40,256 nucleotides of DNA from an uncultured Bryobacterales bacterium (GTDB lineage: Bacteria; Acidobacteriota; Terriglobia; Bryobacterales; Bryobacteraceae): assembly GCA_937959285.1 (NCBI GenBank), contig CALGAR010000049.1, positions 1-40,256 of the forward strand, read 5' to 3'. This document shows, piece by piece, positions 24,364 to 32,646 of the stretch. Positions within the stretch are counted from its first letter, which is position 1. Each line of letters opens with the position of its first letter. The translations under genes and the position numbers were made by a program. Below the pieces are notes generated by a model. That model ran no database searches. It was not told the origin of the DNA and was given only the letters and a program-made list of their open reading frames with translations.

Positions 24364-25605
24364 CTATGAAGGGGCCAGGATTTGGCCAGCGGCTCGAAGA
24401 CCCGAAGCGATCGCACCGTGAACCGTCCCCCACTCGCCGCGCGCGGTATGCTCTCCTGCAAAATAGATCGTGCTGGCGACGGGTTCCGTGAGACGCTCTG
24501 CCTCATCCAGGCCACCAGCGGCCACATAGCTGTAAGCGCCGCGCGAATATGGATCGGATTGCCAGTTGTGAAAGTAGTAAGCGTCGATCAGGTCCTGCAC
24601 GTCGTCCCTCCGAAAGACGCGAGATAGGGTTCCAACCGCCGCCTCAATAACAGCCTGTTCCCCTCGCTCGAGCAGCCTGGCCGCTCTCGGTCCGCCAGCC
24701 CATCCTGTAAGCCGAAAGGAATCGAAGGGGACGCCGGTCCACCATGTCGGCAGATCCTCATCCTCGGCATGGAGAAAGCCCAACTGCTCCGCGTTTTGCT
24801 TCCAGAACGCCTCCTTGAAGTGAAAGACCACTCGCACGGCCGATCCCATTCTGAGCGCCCAAAGAGCTTCGCGATAGCCTGGAGGTTCAGGGGAGAGAAT
24901 CAGACCATCTCCTGCCTGGAGCACGCTGACCGGTACCGTAATGATGACTCGCGCCGCGGCCATCTCTCCGCCATTCCAACGCGCGGTTGCCTGCCCCGGC
25001 TTCCAGTCAATTCGCCTTACGTCCACGTTTTGGCGGATGTCGATTGCTCCCGAGTCGGCAATCCATTTCACCAGCGCGCTGTAGCCGGAGGAAAGACGGC
25101 CGGTAAAAGGGATCTGGCTTTCTCTTTCCGGGCTTTCCTGCACTGCCAGCGCCATGAGGCTCAACTCCTGGCTGTCGGCCGCGTTGAAGCCTTCCACGTA
25201 GTCTGTGATCTGGCTCCTCGTCCTGTCGTCAACCGGAAGAGTAGCGAGGAAGTCGGCAGCCGTCTGATCCCGGGTCACGGAACCAATCAAATCGGCGAGA
25301 TTGACGACCAGCTCGCAGCGTCTCCAGTCTCCACGGGTTACACACCAGCTCTCGCCTTGAAAAGCCTGGACTTCAAGCCCGGCGGCGTCGAGCAGCCGCA
25401 TCAGTTCCGAGGGCTTTCCGTGGATGAACTCGGCCCCTAACTCGATCGCTTCCGGTATCCCAGGGGCGGAGGCGCTGAAGATGCGCCCGCCGACGCGATC
25501 GCGAGCCTCGAGAACGAGGACGCGCAGTCCGGCGGATTTCAGGACTCGCGCAGCCACAAGGCCCGAGATCCCGGCACCGATCACAAGAACATCGAGATCC
25601 ATCAC
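24364..25605 (-). CDS. FAD-dependent amine oxidase family protein
   Basis: The 413-residue flavoprotein begins with the dinucleotide-binding fold VIGAGISGLVAARVLKSAG and LEARDRVGGRI, and ends with the family's C-terminal FAD motif YFAGEHTARGEWGTVHGAIASG. Between them are the ELGAEFIHG and NVDVRRIDW segments of the flavin monoamine oxidase group. It would oxidise an amine or polyamine with O2, but related desaturases share these motifs and no substrate is indicated. Start is GTG at 25605 or the adjacent ATG at 25602. The gene is divergent from a membrane glycosyltransferase with only 21 bases between starts. Confidence 0.85.
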   Translation of the reverse strand: MMDLDVLVIGAGISGLVAARVLKSAGLRVLVLEARDRVGGRIFSASAPGIPEAIELGAEFIHGKPSELMRLLDAAGLEVQAFQGESWCVTRGDWRRCELVVNLADLIGSVTRDQTAADFLATLPVDDRTRSQITDYVEGFNAADSQELSLMALAVQESPERESQIPFTGRLSSGYSALVKWIADSGAIDIRQNVDVRRIDWKPGQATARWNGGEMAAARVIITVPVSVLQAGDGLILSPEPPGYREALWALRMGSAVRVVFHFKEAFWKQNAEQLGFLHAEDEDLPTWWTGVPFDSFRLTGWAGGPRAARLLERGEQAVIEAAVGTLSRVFRRDDVQDLIDAYYFHNWQSDPYSRGAYSYVAAGGLDEAERLTEPVASTIYFAGEHTARGEWGTVHGAIASGLRAAGQILAPS

Positions 25606-25626
25606 ACGCCAGCGTACAATGGCAGG

Positions 25627-27792
25627 TTGATAGCGTTACCAGCAGCACTTTTCGGTGGGCTATTTCCTCTCGCGGCATCCTATGCTCTAGGACGTTTCTG
25701 CCTGCGGAACCTTGCGATGCCCCGAGTCATTGCGTTTGCGGCGGGCTCTGCCGTGATCAGCCTGGCAGTCTTCCTGCTTCTCGCGGTCGGACTGGCGAAC
25801 AGGGTGTCGTTCGGTCTTCTAGGAGCTGCCGCACTGGCTGCGTACCTCCGAGCCCGAGGAAAAGAGCGCTACGCCCCACTCAAGCTAAACCGAAGCTGGC
25901 GGACCGTCGGGGCTCTGATTGCAGCGGCGTATGGCGCTCTCTACTTTGTGCACACGCTCGCGCCTGAGATACAGCCGGATGCAGTGACGTATCATCTCGG
26001 ACTGGTGGCAGAGTGGCTACGTCTCGGCGGGTTTCCGAATCGCGTCGGTTTCTACGAGGTGTTGCCGCTTGGCGCCGAGACGCTTTTCGCCTTCGCCTTC
26101 GCTTTCGGCAAACATTCGGCCGCAAAGATTGTGCACTTCGGGTTTCTGGCCGCCACAGTCCCCTTGATGATCCACTTAGCGCGAAGGATGGGGCTCGATG
26201 ACCATGTGGGAGTTGCGGCAGCCCTGCTGTACGGACTTTCGCCTGTCACCGGGGTTGCTGGCACCTCCGCTTATAGCGACGCTGCCGGGGTTTTCTTCAC
26301 GCTGTCGACTTTCTTTCTGCTCTTGGAATGGTGGCATGAACGGGATGACCGGCTGCTGTTCTGGGCAGGGCTTACGGCGGGCTTCTGCTACGCGATCAAG
26401 CTTCCCGGCTTGCTGATTCCCGCAGTGGCTGTGGCGGTCCCGCTCGTCCGGAAACGGTACCGCGGATCGCTTCTGTTTGCGGCAGGCGCTGGGCTCGTGA
26501 TCGCTCCGTGGATGATTCGAGCCGCGACGCTCACGGGCAACCCTCTCGCTCCGCTATTCAATGACTGGTTTCCGAACCCGTATTTTCATGTGTCGACCGA
26601 GCGCGAGCTTGCCTCCAACTTGTCGTCGTTTGAAGGATTGCCTGTTTCGCAGATCCTTCTGCAAGTTACTGTGCGCGGGAATATCCTGGCAGGGCTGCTG
26701 GGACCGGTCTTTCTACTGGCGCCTCTCGCCCTGCTGGCTCTCCGCCGCCGTGCAAGCTTAATCTTCTTAACCGCAGCCGCAGTTACGGCGATTCCCTGGT
26801 TCGCCAACTCGGGCACGCGCTTCCTGATGCCATCCATGGCCTTTACAGCGCTTGCCCTGGCAGCGGCGCTTCCTCGCCCCGTGTTGCTGATTGTCGTTGC
26901 GTGCCACGCGATCACATGCTGGCCCCATATCCTCAGCCTGTACACGCCGCCAGGCGCCTGGCATCTGAGAGGCTTCCCCATACGAGCGGCGCTACGGCTG
27001 GAGTCCGAGCAGGAGTACCTGGAGCGGACGCTTTATCACTACCCGGTCGCACAGTTGCTGAACCGTTCAGCAAATCCTGGCGATGTAGTGCTGGACCTCG
27101 GGGGTGTCCCCTCCGCTTACCATCATGCGGTGTCCCTCGGCCCATGGCACTCCGCGGCGGCAGAAAGGTGCGTCGCAGCCTTGCATCTCGCCGCTGTCGA
27201 TGGTCCGGAAGCCTTATACGACCTCCGGGCCGAATGGCCGGAACAGGTATTGTCGGGGTTGCGGATTCGTCAAACCGGCGCTGGCCCGCATCCTTGGAGC
27301 ATTCACGAAGTTCAGCTACGTCGAGGCGACAGCATTGTTCGTCCTACGCGACTGGCGCTTTCAGCATCGCCGAATCTCTGGGAGACCCGGTTCGCCTTCG
27401 ACGCCAACCTCGCATCCCGCTGGACGACCTGGGATCCCGTTCGGCCGGGAATGCACTTCGACATCGAGTTCGACGCGCCCAAACCGCTGACCGGGCTTAC
27501 GCTCGTAGCCAATCGCCTTGAGTACGGATCGCGGATCGAGATTGTGGGGCGCACGACGCAAGGGCAGTGGCAGTTGCTCACGGCGAATCCCGTAGCCGTC
27601 GAGAGGACTCCACGGAGCCTGTACCGGCTGGCGATCCAGCAGCTCAAGAAGGAAGGCGTCCGCTACATTGTAACGCCTGCCAGCGGGGTCGGCTACGGTC
27701 TCTTCGGGAAAGCGATGATCGAAAGGAAACAGGATTGGGGCGTTGAAGAGTGCGGATCAGTCCGAAACCTTGTGCTGCTGCGGCTGAAGTAG
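25627..27792 (+). CDS. GT-C fold membrane glycosyltransferase with discoidin-like C-terminal domain
   Basis: The 721-residue protein has about ten membrane segments in its first 440 residues and an early periplasmic-loop motif APEIQPDAVTYHLGLVAEWL, whose Asp fits the catalytic site of GT39/ArnT-like glycosyltransferases using polyprenyl-phosphate sugars. The C-terminal ~280 residues are soluble and include a likely F5/8 type C (discoidin) sandwich (LWETRFAFDANLASRWTTWDPVRPGMHFDIEFD), which in other proteins binds carbohydrate. The start is TTG at 25627, the first codon compatible with the N-terminal helix. The 3' end overlaps the convergent ypdA gene by 36 bases. Acceptor and sugar are unknown. 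Confidence 0.75.
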   Translation: MIALPAALFGGLFPLAASYALGRFCLRNLAMPRVIAFAAGSAVISLAVFLLLAVGLANRVSFGLLGAAALAAYLRARGKERYAPLKLNRSWRTVGALIAAAYGALYFVHTLAPEIQPDAVTYHLGLVAEWLRLGGFPNRVGFYEVLPLGAETLFAFAFAFGKHSAAKIVHFGFLAATVPLMIHLARRMGLDDHVGVAAALLYGLSPVTGVAGTSAYSDAAGVFFTLSTFFLLLEWWHERDDRLLFWAGLTAGFCYAIKLPGLLIPAVAVAVPLVRKRYRGSLLFAAGAGLVIAPWMIRAATLTGNPLAPLFNDWFPNPYFHVSTERELASNLSSFEGLPVSQILLQVTVRGNILAGLLGPVFLLAPLALLALRRRASLIFLTAAAVTAIPWFANSGTRFLMPSMAFTALALAAALPRPVLLIVVACHAITCWPHILSLYTPPGAWHLRGFPIRAALRLESEQEYLERTLYHYPVAQLLNRSANPGDVVLDLGGVPSAYHHAVSLGPWHSAAAERCVAALHLAAVDGPEALYDLRAEWPEQVLSGLRIRQTGAGPHPWSIHEVQLRRGDSIVRPTRLALSASPNLWETRFAFDANLASRWTTWDPVRPGMHFDIEFDAPKPLTGLTLVANRLEYGSRIEIVGRTTQGQWQLLTANPVAVERTPRSLYRLAIQQLKKEGVRYIVTPASGVGYGLFGKAMIERKQDWGVEECGSVRNLVLLRLK

Positions 27793-28764
27793 TTTCGCTG
27801 CGATATCTTCAGCGATCCTCCGGCCGTGGAAGCGTCCGTTCTCGATGAAGATCTCGTTGGTGTGCATACCTGCGACGACGACTCCGGCAAGGTAGATCCC
27901 CTGGCGCTCGCTTTCGAGGGTCTCGGGATTCGTGTAGGGGCGTTGGGTATCCGGCGACAGGTTGATGCCGACAGACGACAGGAACTTCAGGTCCGGATGA
28001 TAGCCGGTCATGGCGAAGACGAAGTCGTTCTTCAGTTCCACATCGCCTTGCGGCGTACTGAGTACGACGCTCCTCTGGAGAATCTCCTTGACAGTCGAAT
28101 GGAAATAGGCCTTGATCTCCCCGCTCTTGATGCGGTTCTCGATATTCGGCTTGATCCAGTACTTGACGCTGTCGGAGATGCCTGGTCCCCGGTGAACGAG
28201 CGTCACCCGGGCGCCTGCCCAGTGAAGTTCCAGGGCAGCGATGGCGGCTGAGTTCTTCGCTCCCACAACAAGGACGTCCTGGTCGAAGTAAGGGTGCGGT
28301 TCCTTGTAGTAATGCGTGACCTTCGGCAGGTCCTCGCCCGGGACGTTCAGGAGGTTGGGCTGGTCGTAGAAGCCAGTCGCCAGGATAATCTTGCGAGCGG
28401 TGTACTCGTGGCGGCAGTTGTGGCGGTCTGTTGTCTCGACCAGAAAATTGCCGTCTTCTCCCGTAATCCGGTCGACGCCCTCGTATTGATGAACGTCGAG
28501 GCCGTAATGGTCGGCAACCCGGCGATAGTACTTCAAGGCCTCTGTGCGGACCGGCTTTTCGCCCAGAGCCGTCATGGGAATATCGCCGATCTCAAGCAGC
28601 TCCGGCGTGGTGAAGAACGTCATATTCGTCGGGTAATGGTAGAGCGAATTCACAATACACCCCCGATCGAACAGGACCGCTCTGAGCCCCCGCCGCTGCA
28701 GCTCAATTCCGCAAGCCAGTCCTGTAGGACCGGCCCCCACCACAATTACGTCGAATGCTGTCAC
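27757..28764 (-). CDS. ypdA: YpdA-family FAD/NAD(P) disulfide reductase (bacillithiol system)
   Basis: The 335-residue protein has two dinucleotide folds: VIVVGAGPTGLACGIELQRRG for FAD and VLVVGAKNSAAIAALELHWAG for NAD(P). It also has the YpdA-typical stretch NSLYHYPTNMTFFTTPELLEIGD. It lacks the CxxC of thioredoxin reductase. YpdA reduces oxidised bacillithiol in Firmicutes, and related proteins occur in other phyla that make bacillithiol. No bsh genes are in the window. Its GTG start overlaps the alaS stop (GTGA, 28761-28764), with GGAAGGA upstream, and the junction sits in a perfect hairpin (28753-28771). Confidence 0.87.
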   Translation of the reverse strand: MTAFDVIVVGAGPTGLACGIELQRRGLRAVLFDRGCIVNSLYHYPTNMTFFTTPELLEIGDIPMTALGEKPVRTEALKYYRRVADHYGLDVHQYEGVDRITGEDGNFLVETTDRHNCRHEYTARKIILATGFYDQPNLLNVPGEDLPKVTHYYKEPHPYFDQDVLVVGAKNSAAIAALELHWAGARVTLVHRGPGISDSVKYWIKPNIENRIKSGEIKAYFHSTVKEILQRSVVLSTPQGDVELKNDFVFAMTGYHPDLKFLSSVGINLSPDTQRPYTNPETLESERQGIYLAGVVVAGMHTNEIFIENGRFHGRRIAEDIAAKLLQPQQHKVSD

Positions 28765-28771
28765 AGCATTC
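28753..28771 (-). promoter_or_regulatory. Hairpin at the alaS stop/ypdA start junction
   Basis: A perfect 8-bp inverted repeat (28753-28760 with 28764-28771, GAATGCTG and its complement) has as its 3-base loop the TGA stop of alaS. The ypdA GTG start and the end of its ribosome binding site fall in the stem, so folding would hide the start until ribosomes finishing alaS open it. Confidence 0.4.
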
Positions 28772-31403
28772 CTTCCACCGTGGTATAGACGCTTTCGAGA
28801 GCAGCCGGTAACGCTCCTGGATCTTTGCCACCCGCCTCCGCCATGTCAGGACGGCCTCCCCCTTTCCCTCCGACGGCTTGCGCCACCGAGCCCGCCAGCT
28901 TGCCGGCATGCACTTTGGCTGTCAGGTCCTTCGTGACCGCAGACACGATCGCCACGTTCGAATCCTCCGTAGAAGCCAGCACAATCACACCCGTCTTCCA
29001 CTTATTGCGGAACGAATCCGCCAGGGCGCGCATCTGCTGCCGGTCCAGCCCATCCACGCGGCCCGCCAGCACTTTGACGCCCTTCAGCAGCCGGGTCTGC
29101 TGCTCAAGGTCTGAGACCTGCATCTGCGCAATCCGGGTCTTCAACTGGTCGACCTGCCTTTCGAGGTTGCGCTGCTGAACAATCAGCCGCTCAACCTGTT
29201 CCACCAGCTCCGGTTCCGAGCTGCGGATTAGCGACGCCACCCGGTGCACCGATTCCGTCAGTTCCTGGAACCGCGCGAGGGCGCCCTCTCCGGTAATTGC
29301 TTCAATGCGGCGAACGCCGGCCGAGATGCTACCTTCGTAGACGATCTTGAATAGCCCGATATCGCCGGTCCTCGTGACATGGGTTCCGCCGCAAAGCTCG
29401 CGGCTGAAGTCGGGGACCGACACTACCCGGACCTTGTCGCCGTACTTCTCGCCGAACAGGGCCATTGCTCCCGTTTTCAGGGCCTGCTCAAGGTCCATGA
29501 TGTCGGTTTGCACGGCGGTGTTCTTCAGAATCTGTTCGTTGACAAGCCGCTCGACCGTGGCGATCTCTTCGGGGCTCATGCCCGTGTAGTGAGTGAAGTC
29601 GAAGCGCAGCCGCCCCGGTTCAACGACACTGCCCGCCTGCTTGACGTGAGTCCCAAGCACCTGCCGGAGGGCAGCATGCAGGAGGTGAGTTGCCGTATGG
29701 TTCCGCATCGTCGCGCGACGCAAGGAATTGTCGACCTTGGCATGAACGAGCTCGTTTGCATGAAGCGGCTCGAGGGTCGTGATGCGGTGCACGATGAGTC
29801 CAGGGATCGGCGAGTACGTCGACTCGACTTCCGCCACCTTCTGATCGAGCTCGTTGTAGAGTCCTCCACGGTCGCCGACCTGACCGCCTGATTCAGCGTA
29901 AAACGGCGTCTGGTCCAGGATCACTTCGGCTTGGGACCCCGGCCCGATGGATTCGACGGGTTCCTTGTTTAACAGCAGCGCAACGATAGCACTTTGGTCG
30001 CACTCCGTGGTTTCGTAGCCGAGGAACTTCGTCCGTCCGTGCTTCTCTTGAATCTGCTGATAGATCTGTGCAACCTGAGCCTTTTCGGCCCCCTTCCAGC
30101 TGGCGCGGGCCCGCTCCCGCTGGCGCTCCATCTCCCGCTCGAACCCTTCCCGGTCAATGGCAAGCCCGCTTTCGCGCGCCATCTCCTCCTGCTCGTCCAG
30201 CGCCAGACCGTAGGTGTCGTAAAGCTTGAAGGCGACCGCGCCGGGGAGCACGCCTCCGGCAGCCGACTTCGCCTCATCCTGGAATACCTTCTCGGCTACC
30301 TGGAATGTGGTTGCATACCGCTGCTCTTCGTCTTGAACCACGCGAGCGACGCGCGCCACAGATTCCATAAGCTCGGGGTAAGCGGGGCGCATCTGCTCCG
30401 CGACAAAACCTGTGAGCTTGTAAAGGAACGGCTCTTCGGCCCCGATCAGCCGCGCGTTTCGCATCGCCCGGCGCATGATTTTACGCAGCACATATCCCCG
30501 GCCCTCGTTCGAAGGCAGAACGCCGTCGTGGATCAGGAAAGCCGTTGCGCGAGCGTGGTCGGCCGCGATGCGAAGCGTGATGTCGATGCGCGGATTTTCG
30601 CCCACGGGTACCTTCAGCAGCTCGGCGCAGCGCAGCATGATCGGCTGGAGCAGATCCGTTTCGTAGTTGGACAGCTTGTCCTGCACCACCGCGGTAATGC
30701 GCTCAAGGCCCATGCCTGTGTCAATCGAAGGCCTCGGGAGCGGCGTCAGGACGCCCTCCGGCGAGCGGTCAAACTGCATGAAGACGAGGTTCCAGATTTC
30801 AATGAAGCGTCCTCCGCCGTCTTCAGGGAACTGCTCGTGCTCGCGTCCGGGTTCCGCTGCTTCCGGCCCGAGGTCGTAGTGAATCTCCGAGCAGGGGCCG
30901 CAGGGACCCGTCTCGCCCATCTGCCAGAAATTGTCTTTCTCGCCGAGTCGGAAGATCCGGTCCTTCGGCACGCCGGCCACCTTCTGCCAAAGGGCCTCCG
31001 CATCGTCGTCCTCTCGGAAGACGGTGATGTACAGCCGGTCCTTGGGCAGGCCGTATCCCTTAGTGACGAGCTCCCAGGCGTAGGCGATCGCCTCGGCTTT
31101 GAAGTAGTCGCCGAAGGAGAAGTTGCCAAGCATTTCGAAGAACGTGTGGTGACGTCTTGTATACCCAACGTTCTCGAGATCGTTGTGCTTGCCGCCGGCA
31201 CGAACGCACTTTTGAGCCGTCGTGGCCCGAAGGTATTCGCGCTTCTCCCGTCCGAGGAACACGTCCTTGAACTGATTCATTCCCGCGTTGGTGAACAGTA
31301 AAGTCGGGTCATTTGCGGGAACCAGGGAGGAACTGCGCACAACCCTATGTCCGTTCCGCTCAAAAAAATCGAGGAACTTCTGGCGTACTTCGTGTCCGGT
31401 CAT
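28761..31403 (-). CDS. alaS: Alanyl-tRNA synthetase
   Basis: The 880-residue enzyme has the complete AlaRS layout. The class II aminoacylation domain opens with VRQKFLDFFERNGHRVVRSSSLVP and LLFTNAGMNQFKDVFLG. The editing domain has its zinc-binding HTATHLLH and CGGTHV motifs, and a coiled-coil plus C-Ala segment ends in a Gly-rich GKGGGRPDMAEAGG stretch. It charges tRNA-Ala and clears Ser/Gly mischarging. Length is normal for bacteria. The ATG at 31403 has no obvious Shine-Dalgarno. It forms a two-gene unit with ypdA. Confidence 0.97.
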   Translation of the reverse strand: MTGHEVRQKFLDFFERNGHRVVRSSSLVPANDPTLLFTNAGMNQFKDVFLGREKREYLRATTAQKCVRAGGKHNDLENVGYTRRHHTFFEMLGNFSFGDYFKAEAIAYAWELVTKGYGLPKDRLYITVFREDDDAEALWQKVAGVPKDRIFRLGEKDNFWQMGETGPCGPCSEIHYDLGPEAAEPGREHEQFPEDGGGRFIEIWNLVFMQFDRSPEGVLTPLPRPSIDTGMGLERITAVVQDKLSNYETDLLQPIMLRCAELLKVPVGENPRIDITLRIAADHARATAFLIHDGVLPSNEGRGYVLRKIMRRAMRNARLIGAEEPFLYKLTGFVAEQMRPAYPELMESVARVARVVQDEEQRYATTFQVAEKVFQDEAKSAAGGVLPGAVAFKLYDTYGLALDEQEEMARESGLAIDREGFEREMERQRERARASWKGAEKAQVAQIYQQIQEKHGRTKFLGYETTECDQSAIVALLLNKEPVESIGPGSQAEVILDQTPFYAESGGQVGDRGGLYNELDQKVAEVESTYSPIPGLIVHRITTLEPLHANELVHAKVDNSLRRATMRNHTATHLLHAALRQVLGTHVKQAGSVVEPGRLRFDFTHYTGMSPEEIATVERLVNEQILKNTAVQTDIMDLEQALKTGAMALFGEKYGDKVRVVSVPDFSRELCGGTHVTRTGDIGLFKIVYEGSISAGVRRIEAITGEGALARFQELTESVHRVASLIRSSEPELVEQVERLIVQQRNLERQVDQLKTRIAQMQVSDLEQQTRLLKGVKVLAGRVDGLDRQQMRALADSFRNKWKTGVIVLASTEDSNVAIVSAVTKDLTAKVHAGKLAGSVAQAVGGKGGGRPDMAEAGGKDPGALPAALESVYTTVEGML

Positions 31404-31512
31404 CGTGTGTATCTATCTTATTTTGGCACAAGGGTTGCAGTGGGCACCGGGAAATCCATGGCGAGCCTGGGTTTATCGTGGCATGACCGGAGAGCGGGGA
31501 AGGGGAGCGGGC

Positions 31513-32253
31513 TTAAGCGAAGCCGCCGTTAACGCGAAATACCTGTGCGTTGACCCAGGCGCCGTCCTGGCCGGCGAGGAATGACACGGCGTTTGCGATG
31601 TCCTCCGGCTGGCCCAGGCGTTCGAGTGGGATAGCCTTGCGGAGAGCTTCAATGAGTGCTTCGCTCTTCCCGGAGAGAAAAAGGTCCGTCGCCACTGGGC
31701 CAGGAGCGACGACATTTGCCGTGATATTGCGCCCTTTGAGTTCGTTTGCGAGTACGCGGACCAGACCTTCAACACCTGCTTTGGAGGCGATGTAAGCGCC
31801 GTAGGTCGGAAAGGCTTTGGCGATGACGCTGCTGGAGAAGGCAATAATCCGCCCGCCTTCGGAGACATGCTGCGCCGCCTCCTTGGGGACGAGGAAGCTG
31901 CCGCGCAGGTTCGTGGCGATGACCCGGTCGAAGGATTCAACGTCGGCGTCGACGATGCGGAATAGCGGCATGATGGCTGCGCAGTGCACTACGACGTCGA
32001 TACGTCCGAATTCGTCAAGGGCGCGCTGAAAGAGAGCGCTCACCTCTTCCGCCTTTGCCACATCCGCTCGAGCTGTAATGGCGTGCCCGCCGGCGGCTTT
32101 GATCTCGGCGGCGACCTCATCCGCTTTGTCCCGCCGCCCTCCGTAATGCACCGCGACTGCAAAGCCGTCTCTCGCAAGCCTTATGGCGACAGCACGCCCA
32201 ATGCCTCCGGATGCGCCGGTGACAATAGCGCTTCGCGCGACTGAGTTGGCCAC
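31513..32253 (-). CDS. SDR-family oxidoreductase (FabG-like)
   Basis: The 246-residue protein is a classical short-chain dehydrogenase: TGASGGIGRAVAIRLARDG for cofactor binding, the NAG-like region replaced by VHCAAIMPL, catalytic Ser in IAFSSSVIAK, and YGAYIASKAGVEG with the catalytic Tyr-x3-Lys. The HYGGRRDKADEVAAEI segment after strand 2 suggests NADPH preference. It resembles 3-oxoacyl-ACP reductases, but stand-alone copies act on many alcohols and ketones. Start is GTG at 32253 with GGGAGG 4 bases upstream. It lies 109 bases upstream of alaS on the same strand, with no obvious shared role. Confidence 0.88.
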   Translation of the reverse strand: MANSVARSAIVTGASGGIGRAVAIRLARDGFAVAVHYGGRRDKADEVAAEIKAAGGHAITARADVAKAEEVSALFQRALDEFGRIDVVVHCAAIMPLFRIVDADVESFDRVIATNLRGSFLVPKEAAQHVSEGGRIIAFSSSVIAKAFPTYGAYIASKAGVEGLVRVLANELKGRNITANVVAPGPVATDLFLSGKSEALIEALRKAIPLERLGQPEDIANAVSFLAGQDGAWVNAQVFRVNGGFA

Positions 32254-32646
32254 AGTGCCTCCCGTTTCCAGCCGGCAGGTTCCAGCGGTTATTCACAGGA
32301 CTGTCACTTCGGCAACTAGGCTGCGCCTGAACCCGCCCCGCACTTGACGTGGAAATAGCGGGCTTTGTTTCAGTGAGAGAGAAGGCTACGGCTGGAAGTC
32401 GGGGCCTGGTCAGAAACTTCATCCGATTGACCAGTTGCGGTTTGTCAGCGTGGGGAGGTTGCTTTAGATCCGGGCGCTCCCACACAGAATCTTGGCCCGC
32501 CCCTGCACTCGCGCTTCCCAACCCGGCAGGTACGCGTTCATCAAACTCTTGAACAGCTTGCCCTGGTTCGCCCTTGGAGATGTAAGAGCTCACACACAGC
32601 CACGACAGAGAAACACGTAATTGGCGAGCAAGCTTCTTTATTGATC
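32254..32646. other. Intergenic region with a possible decayed coding tail
   Basis: These 393 bases between two minus-strand genes contain no convincing gene, promoter pair or terminator. On the minus strand, about 32464-32570, one frame reads a plausible C-terminal peptide (SLMNAYLPGWEARVQGRAK...) ending in TAA at 32464-32466, with a stop close upstream. It may be the remnant of a lost gene, but evidence is weak. Confidence 0.35.

Noticed and set aside
32117..32593. 158-codon minus-strand ORF upstream of the SDR gene
   Set aside because: Its 3' half overlaps the SDR gene out of frame and the 5' half lacks coding character.
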